Part shown: piece by piece, positions 59,294-64,000 of the stretch
Position numbering within the stretch: the first letter of the stretch is position 1
Layout of the letters: every line of letters starts with the position of its first letter
Assembly: GCA_023258975.1 (NCBI GenBank)
Contig: JAHFRD010000001.1
Coordinates: 1-64,000 of the forward strand
Length of the DNA: 64,000 bases
Reading direction: 5' to 3'
Source: Hydrogenophilales bacterium
GTDB taxonomy: Bacteria > Pseudomonadota > Gammaproteobacteria > Burkholderiales > Thiobacillaceae
Notes under the pieces: generated by a model
What the model was told of the DNA's origin: nothing
The model's input: the letters and a program-made list of their open reading frames with translations, nothing else
Database searches by the model: none
Position numbers and translations under genes: made by a program

Positions 59294-60154
59294 TCAATTC
59301 CAGTCGGGTTCGGGGCCGCCCGCAGCCTGTTCCAGTCTTGCCGCCACCAGCGCGGCCTGGATCCGTGGCGCGTCCGCCATGACGGGCAGCAAACGATGAA
59401 TACGGGCCAGCCAGCGGGGCTTTTCGCAGGCCAGGATTTCCAGACGGGCGCGGGTCGCGACGGAGAGTCGCGGCCATGACAGCAGGATGGGCGCGAGCCA
59501 TGCATGATAATCGGCAATAACCGAGTTTTCCAGTCGACTATTCCCGGTTTCCCGTACCAACAACTCGGGAAAGGCCGCCGCCGGGAGATGGCGTCCTTGC
59601 CATTCATGGGGGATGCGCAGTCCGGAAAAGCCAACGCCCTCTCCGGCCGGATCGCGCTGGAACCATTGCGCCGCCGAATAGGGGCGTGCGATCTGGTTGA
59701 CCTGGCGCGCGAGCCGCTCACGGTGGCGCGGCTGCTCAAGTTCGGCCAGGGCGGGCGAATGAAAGCCGGTGAACGACTCGACGAAGGGATGCCATTCTCC
59801 CTCCGCCTGTTCGCTGTGCCTTACTCCTTCCCGATCACACGCCAGCAAGGCCAGCGGCAACCCGGATTCCTTGTCGAGCAGCCAGAGTTCCTGGCTATCG
59901 ACGAGGGGAAACGGCAAGGCCGGGCGCGTTTCCAGCGCGGGCAGGATGTCGCCCAGGTTGTCGACGTGGCCGGCCTTCAAGCCTTCGCCCTCGATCCAGA
60001 TGCCGGTGGGGCGCACCCAGCCATAGCCGTCATCGGCGCGCAGATGCCAGGTCAGGCCATCGAAGGAATGCGCGGTGACCTCGCCCGCCTCGACAATCTG
60101 GATGACACCACGATAGGGATTGACGCGGCGCAGGGCGTAGTAACGGGGGTACAT
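59294..60154 (-). CDS. Conserved hypothetical protein of the MoxR/VWA module
   Basis: A 286-residue soluble protein beginning YPRYYALRRVNPYRGVIQIV and continuing HSFDGLTWHLRADDGYGWVR, EEWQGR-like GLRIPHEWQGRHLPAAAFPE and a helical C-terminus (RLEILACEKPRWLARIHRLL). I do not recognise a named domain; the N-terminal part looks like a small beta-rich unit. ATG 60154 was chosen over 60184. Because it is the first gene of a three-gene leftward unit with 9-bp gaps, it probably works with the AAA+ ATPase, perhaps as substrate or adaptor. Confidence 0.7.
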   Translation of the reverse strand: MYPRYYALRRVNPYRGVIQIVEAGEVTAHSFDGLTWHLRADDGYGWVRPTGIWIEGEGLKAGHVDNLGDILPALETRPALPFPLVDSQELWLLDKESGLPLALLACDREGVRHSEQAEGEWHPFVESFTGFHSPALAELEQPRHRERLARQVNQIARPYSAAQWFQRDPAGEGVGFSGLRIPHEWQGRHLPAAAFPELLVRETGNSRLENSVIADYHAWLAPILLSWPRLSVATRARLEILACEKPRWLARIHRLLPVMADAPRIQAALVAARLEQAAGGPEPDWN

Positions 60155-60326
60155 GGGAAGTCGAAGTTGTGTCGGGCGCCACAAGCGTAACGCATTGCGC
60201 CGGCTTTCATCGGGTACGCGAGGCCGCTCCCGCCACGATCAACCGCGCTGAACCAATCCGCCACAGCCCCAGTCTCAGACCCTTCACGGCTAGAATGCCG
60301 CACCTTTCCACCAGGAGATTCATCTC

Positions 60327-61184
60327 ATGCAACGTTTTTTTCTGGCCCTGTTCACGGTCTTTATCGGTTTTTCCCTCCCCATGCACGATGCCGAGGCGAA
60401 GCGGTTGGGCGGCGGCAAGTCCTACGGCATGCAGCGCCAGGCGCCGGTGAAGCGTGAAGCCACGCCGAACCAGGCACCCAGCCAGGCGCAGAACGCCGCC
60501 GCGCCAACACCCGGAAAACGCTCCTGGATGGGCCCCCTTGCCGGCCTGGCGGCGGGCCTGGGCCTGGCCGCGCTGGCTTCCCATTTCGGCTTTGGCGAAG
60601 GGATGGCCAACTTTCTGATGATCGCCCTGCTGGCGATGGCCGCCTTCATGTTGGTGCGCTGGTTCATGCGCCGCAATCAGCCGCAAGCGCAACCGGCTCA
60701 ATATGCCGGCGCGGCGGCGGGATCGAATCAGCCCGTCCATTTCGAGCCGGCGCAGGCGCTGCCCGGCGGCGCGACCAACCCGAGCAACGCCGCGCCGGGA
60801 AGCGCCCCCGCGCTGCCCCCGGGCTTCGATGCCGAAGCCTTCACGCGCCAGGCCAAGGTCAATTTCCTGCGTCTGCAAGCGGCCAACGATGCCGGCAATC
60901 TGGACGACATCCGCGAATTCACCACGCCGGAGATGTATGCCGAGATCAAGCTGGACATCGACGAGCGCCACGGCGCCACCCAGCGCACCGATGTGGTGAC
61001 GCTCAACGCCGAAGTGCTGGAAGCGGTGGAAGAAGGCAAGCGCCAGATCGTCAGCGTGCGTTTCCACGGCATGCTGCGGGAAGGTGGCGAGCAGGCCGCC
61101 CCGTTCGACGAAACCTGGCACCTCACGCGCCCCGGAGACGCCAGCCTCGGCTGGGTGGTGGCGGGGATTCAGCAGAACGTCTGA
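60327..61184 (+). CDS. Tim44-like domain membrane protein
   Basis: A 285-residue protein with an N-terminal signal-like segment (MQRFFLALFTVFIGFSLPM), a low-complexity linker, two hydrophobic segments (PLAGLAAGLGLAALASHFGF and FLMIALLAMAAFMLVRWFM), a Gln/Ala/Pro-rich spacer and a C-terminal Tim44-like domain (TRQAKVNFLRLQAANDAGNL, YAEIKLDIDERHGATQRTDV). This is the usual architecture of bacterial Tim44-like proteins of the cell envelope, whose role is unknown. GGAG lies 8 bp before the start. A terminator follows. Confidence 0.85.
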   Translation: MQRFFLALFTVFIGFSLPMHDAEAKRLGGGKSYGMQRQAPVKREATPNQAPSQAQNAAAPTPGKRSWMGPLAGLAAGLGLAALASHFGFGEGMANFLMIALLAMAAFMLVRWFMRRNQPQAQPAQYAGAAAGSNQPVHFEPAQALPGGATNPSNAAPGSAPALPPGFDAEAFTRQAKVNFLRLQAANDAGNLDDIREFTTPEMYAEIKLDIDERHGATQRTDVVTLNAEVLEAVEEGKRQIVSVRFHGMLREGGEQAAPFDETWHLTRPGDASLGWVVAGIQQNV

Positions 61185-61201
61185 GCATTTTTACTGAATC
61201 G

Positions 61202-61238
61202 AATGGCGGCCCGCAGGTCGCCATTTTTATATTTTTTC
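61202..61238 (+). terminator. Rho-independent terminator of the Tim44-like gene
   Basis: A stem AATGGCG/CGCCATT with an inner GCC-GGT extension (61202-61225) is followed by TTTTTATATTTTTT. It lies 18 bp after the stop codon. Confidence 0.85.
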
Positions 61239-61291
61239 CGCTCAGTCACGCCGAGGACTCATTTCTTTCAAGAAATCATCGCCCCCTCGTT

Positions 61292-61310
61292 GATAACAGT
61301 TCTCATTACT
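61292..61310. promoter_or_regulatory. Candidate Fur box upstream of the iron-binding protein gene
   Basis: The sequence gataacagttctcattact matches about 12 of 19 positions of the Fur consensus GATAATGATAATCATTATC, including both outer hexamer halves. It lies 44 bp before the start of an iron(III) binding-protein gene, where iron repression is expected. Confidence 0.45.
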
Positions 61311-61353
61311 GACATGATTCGCTCCAGTCATTTTCCGAACTGGAGTGCCCACC

Positions 61354-62373
61354 ATGAAGTGCCGCAATTCCTTCAAGTTTTTGTTGTCCGGCGCCTTGCT
61401 GCTTGCGCTGGGCCAGGTTGCCCAGGCGGCGGAAGTCATCGTTTATTCCGCGCGTAACGAACAGTTGATCAAGCCGCTGTTCGACGCCTACACGCTGGAA
61501 ACCGGTGTGCAGGTCAAGTTCATTACCGACAAGGAAGGCCCGCTGATGGCGCGTCTGAAAGCGGAAGGCCGTAATACCCCGGCCGACATCCTGCTTACCG
61601 TCGATGCCGGCAACCTCTGGCAGGCGGCGCGGGAGGACTTGCTGAAGCCGGTCGATTCCAGGGTGTTGAAGGCCAACATCCCCGAACACCTGCGCGACCC
61701 CGGCAACGAGTGGTTCGGGCTGTCGGTGCGCGCCCGCACCGTGATCTACAACCCCAACAAGGTGAAGGCGGGCGAGTTGAGCACCTATGAAGACCTGGCC
61801 AGCCCGAAATGGAAAGGCCGCCTGTGCCTGCGCACTTCCAAGAAGGTCTACAACCAGTCGCTGGTGGCCATGATGATCGGGGAACACGGCGAGGAAAAAA
61901 CCGAGCAGATCGTGCGTGGCTGGGTCGCCAACCTGGCGACCGACCCCCTCGCCGACGACACCAAGGCGATGGAGGCCGTAGCCGCCGGCCTGTGCGACGT
62001 CACCGTGGTCAATACCTATTATTTCGGCCGTCTGATGGAGAAGAAGCCGAATCTGCCTCTGGCCCTCTTCTGGCCCAACCAGAACCTGAAGAACAAGGCG
62101 GCCGGAGTGCATGTAAACGTTTCCGGCGCCGGCGTGACGAAGTACGCGAAACACGAGCGGGAAGCGATCCACCTGCTGGAATGGCTGTCTTCGCCCAAGG
62201 CACAGAATCTGTTCGCCGACGTCAACCTGGAATATCCCGCCAACCCGGCCATCCAATGGGATGCCACCGTAGCCGCGTGGGGCAATTTCAAACAGAACCT
62301 CATCAATGTCGCCGAGGCCGGAAAACTGCAGGTCAAGTCGGTGATGCTGATGGATCGCGCCGGTTACAAATGA
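61354..62373 (+). CDS. fbpA: Iron(III) ABC transporter, periplasmic binding protein
   Basis: A 339-residue ferric-ion binding protein of the FbpA/FutA/AfuA family. A signal peptide ([17 protein letters not shown]) ends at about residue 26 and is followed by [20 protein letters not shown]. The metal-binding tyrosine pair is in [14 protein letters not shown] near residue 220, preceded by DVTVV. ATG 61354 was chosen because GGAG lies 9-10 bp upstream; a GTG at 61345 is too close to it. The permease gene follows 55 bp later, with an intrinsic terminator at its beginning. Confidence 0.93.
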   Translation: MKCRNSFKFLLSGALLLALGQVAQAAEVIVYSARNEQLIKPLFDAYTLETGVQVKFITDKEGPLMARLKAEGRNTPADILLTVDAGNLWQAAREDLLKPVDSRVLKANIPEHLRDPGNEWFGLSVRARTVIYNPNKVKAGELSTYEDLASPKWKGRLCLRTSKKVYNQSLVAMMIGEHGEEKTEQIVRGWVANLATDPLADDTKAMEAVAAGLCDVTVVNTYYFGRLMEKKPNLPLALFWPNQNLKNKAAGVHVNVSGAGVTKYAKHEREAIHLLEWLSSPKAQNLFADVNLEYPANPAIQWDATVAAWGNFKQNLINVAEAGKLQVKSVMLMDRAGYK

Positions 62374-62428
62374 TGCTTACGCAACGCGGTAAAATGCGGA
62401 CGTTTCTATCCATTAGTCGGCCTTCGCC

Positions 62429-64000
62429 ATGACATTGACTGAAAGGGCGCCCGCTTCGGGCGCCTTTTCCTTTTTCTCCGCGCCACGCCTGACAGCGGCG
62501 GCCATCGCCGCGCTCACCCTGATTCCGGTACTCGTGGTGGCTTCCGCCTTGCTCGACCCCGACCAGGAAATCTGGGCGCATCTGTGGCGCTACACGTTGC
62601 CGGAGTTGCTGGTGAACACGCTTTGGCTGGCGCTGGGCGTCGCTCTCGGCGTCAGCCTGATCGGGGTGGCGCTGGCCTGGCTGACCGCCGCCTGCGAGTT
62701 TCCCGGCCGCCGCTTCTTCACCTGGGCCTTGTTGTTGCCGCTCGCCCTGCCCGCGTATGTCACCGCCTTCGTCTGGCTCGGCCTGCTGGATTTTTCCGCC
62801 TGGCTGCCCACCTGGCTGCGCGACAACTGGGGCATCGTCCGGCTGCCGCCGGTGCGTTCGCGCGGCGGCGTCATTCTGGTGATGGCGCTGTCGCTCTACC
62901 CGTATGTCTACCTCACCGCCCGCGCCGCCTTCCAGGGCCAGGGCCGGCGCCTCATGGAAGCGGCGCAATCCCTGGGTCTGGGCAGGGTGCGCGGCTTCTT
63001 CCGGGTGGCGCTGCCGATGGCGCGGCCGGGCATCGTCGCCGGCCTTTCCCTGGCGCTGATGGAAACCCTGGCGGATTTCGGCACCGTCTCGGTGTTCAAC
63101 TACAACACCTTCACCACCGCCATCTACAAGGCCTGGTTCTCCCTGTTCTCGCTGCCGGCGGCCTCGCAACTGGCCAGCATCCTGATCTTCTTCGTGCTGG
63201 TGCTGGTGCTGCTGGAACAAATGTCACGCCGGCAGCGCAGTTACGCGCTATCGACGCGCGGCGGTGGCGCCTCGGCGCGTATCCGCCTGACTGGGTGGCG
63301 CGCCGGGCTGGCCGCCGGTTTTGCCGGACTGGTGTTCCTGCTCGCCTTCGCCATGCCGTTCACGCAACTGCTGGTCTGGGCGTATCGCGCCATCGGCGGC
63401 GATTTCGACACACGCTATTTCGCCTTCATCTGGCATTCCCTGCTGCTCTCCGGCATCGGCGCCGTGCTGGTCGCCGGCCTGGCGCTGGCCCTGGGCTATG
63501 CGCAGCGCCTGCAACCTTCACCCGGCATGGCCTTCACCGCGCGCCTAGCGGCCATCGGCTATGCCCTGCCGGGCGCGGTGCTGGCGGTGGGTTTCTTCAT
63601 CCCGGTGGCCTGGCTGGACAACCTGATGATCGACCAGATACGCGCCTGGACCGGCCGCGAGAGGGGCCAGATTCTCGGGGGCACGCTGGCGGTGATGCTG
63701 CTGGCCTATTGCGCGCGTTTTCTCGCGGTGGGTTTCGGTTCGGTGGAAGCCGGATTGGCCCGTGTCACCCGCACGCTCGACGAGGCCTCGGAAGTGCTCG
63801 GCGTGACCGGCTTCAGGCGCCTGTTCAACGTGCATCTGCCGATGTTGCGCGCGCCGCTGCTGGTGGCGATGGCGCTGACCTTCGTCGACATCATGAAAGA
63901 ACTGCCCATCACCCTGATGACCCGGCCGTTCGGCTGGGACACCCTGGCCACCCGTGTGTTCGAGATGACCTCCGAAGGCGAGTGGGAACGCGCCGCCCTC
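62429..64000 (+). CDS. fbpB: Iron(III) ABC transporter, permease (truncated by the window end)
   Basis: A permease with the double-module FbpB architecture, open from ATG 62429 to the window edge (524 codons, no stop). The first module has helices such as LPELLVNTLWLALGVALGVS and the EAA loop MEAAQSLGLGRVRGFFRVAL. The second has SLLLSGIGAVLVAGLALALG and the EAA loop LDEASEVLGVTGFRRLFNVH. The two loops contact the missing ATPase. There is no clear ribosome site at ATG 62429. A strong terminator hairpin occupies codons 5-16, so expression is likely limited or controlled at this point. Confidence 0.92.
   Translation, partial: MTLTERAPASGAFSFFSAPRLTAAAIAALTLIPVLVVASALLDPDQEIWAHLWRYTLPELLVNTLWLALGVALGVSLIGVALAWLTAACEFPGRRFFTWALLLPLALPAYVTAFVWLGLLDFSAWLPTWLRDNWGIVRLPPVRSRGGVILVMALSLYPYVYLTARAAFQGQGRRLMEAAQSLGLGRVRGFFRVALPMARPGIVAGLSLALMETLADFGTVSVFNYNTFTTAIYKAWFSLFSLPAASQLASILIFFVLVLVLLEQMSRRQRSYALSTRGGGASARIRLTGWRAGLAAGFAGLVFLLAFAMPFTQLLVWAYRAIGGDFDTRYFAFIWHSLLLSGIGAVLVAGLALALGYAQRLQPSPGMAFTARLAAIGYALPGAVLAVGFFIPVAWLDNLMIDQIRAWTGRERGQILGGTLAVMLLAYCARFLAVGFGSVEAGLARVTRTLDEASEVLGVTGFRRLFNVHLPMLRAPLLVAMALTFVDIMKELPITLMTRPFGWDTLATRVFEMTSEGEWERAAL
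62442..62475 (+). terminator. Intrinsic terminator/attenuator inside the fbpB 5' coding region
   Basis: Eight perfect GC pairs (GGCGCCCG, 62446-62453, with CGGGCGCC, 62457-62464) enclose a 3-base loop. Four more A/G-T pairs extend the stem, and TTTTCCTTTTT follows. It meets all sequence criteria for a Rho-independent terminator and lies 70 bp after the fbpA stop, within the open frame of fbpB. Confidence 0.8.

Overview
The window is GC-rich and gene-dense, and looks like the chromosome of a betaproteobacterium, probably a facultatively chemolithoautotrophic, sulfur- and hydrogen-using member of the Nitrosomonadales/Hydrogenophilales type. That is inferred from the gene mix: a nickel-iron hydrogenase maturation operon including HypX and a HoxV/HupK-like protein, an isolated soxYZ pair, an archaeal-type class I fructose-bisphosphate aldolase, a paired ppsA/ppsR locus and a large lipopolysaccharide (LPS) core region. 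No rRNA, tRNA or CRISPR array was recognised.

Layout. 1-2438 is a rearranged Mu-like prophage remnant: a 26-residue-repeat protein and a DUF1320/gp36 fragment read leftwards and meet rightward morphogenesis genes at a chimeric junction, followed by short direct repeats that could be a phage end. 2439-6706 holds a STAS protein, PBP1C, Fe-type superoxide dismutase and a metallo-beta-lactamase-fold hydrolase. 6947-22526 is a long rightward LPS/surface-glycan cluster: three GT9 and four GT1/GT4-type glycosyltransferases, MsbA, a glutamine amidotransferase, DUF4254, two methyltransferase-like proteins and an O-antigen ligase, with an unexplained AT-richer island at 16306-16873. It converges on a leftward heptose operon (hldE, hldD, waaF, waaE-like); gmhA diverges from hldE and is followed by xseA. 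An IS21 remnant interrupts a small regulator gene at 28847-29469.

29669-40754 holds ppsA/ppsR, an SpoU-type methyltransferase, a pentapeptide-repeat protein, a DUF349 protein, gyrA and an HEAGH membrane protein. 40856-50013 is the leftward operon hypE-hypX-hupK/hoxV-like-hypA-hypB-hypF-hypC-hypD, which would build and insert the Fe(CN)2CO and Ni centres; no hydrogenase structural genes are present here. 50111-56704 holds UspA, a P-type ATPase, a PilZ protein, the aldolase and soxYZ. 56972-60154 is a MoxR ATPase / VWA-metallopeptidase module with a third conserved gene. 60327-64000 holds a Tim44-like protein and the start of an iron(III) ABC importer.

The most unusual signal is a set of palindromic repeats that sit between genes and also inside reading frames. 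A 90-95 bp element with perfect 12-bp terminal inverted repeats occurs between genes and, as exactly 30 codons, inside hypF. A 24-bp half copy (8 codons) lies inside the hupK-like gene. Two 39-bp copies (13 codons each) of a second repeat lie inside waaF. A third repeat supplies the hypA stop codon. One copy forms what looks like the ppsA terminator. This resembles protein-coding palindromic elements known from Rickettsia, but in an unrelated lineage. A second point of interest is a near-perfect intrinsic terminator inside the first codons of the iron permease gene.
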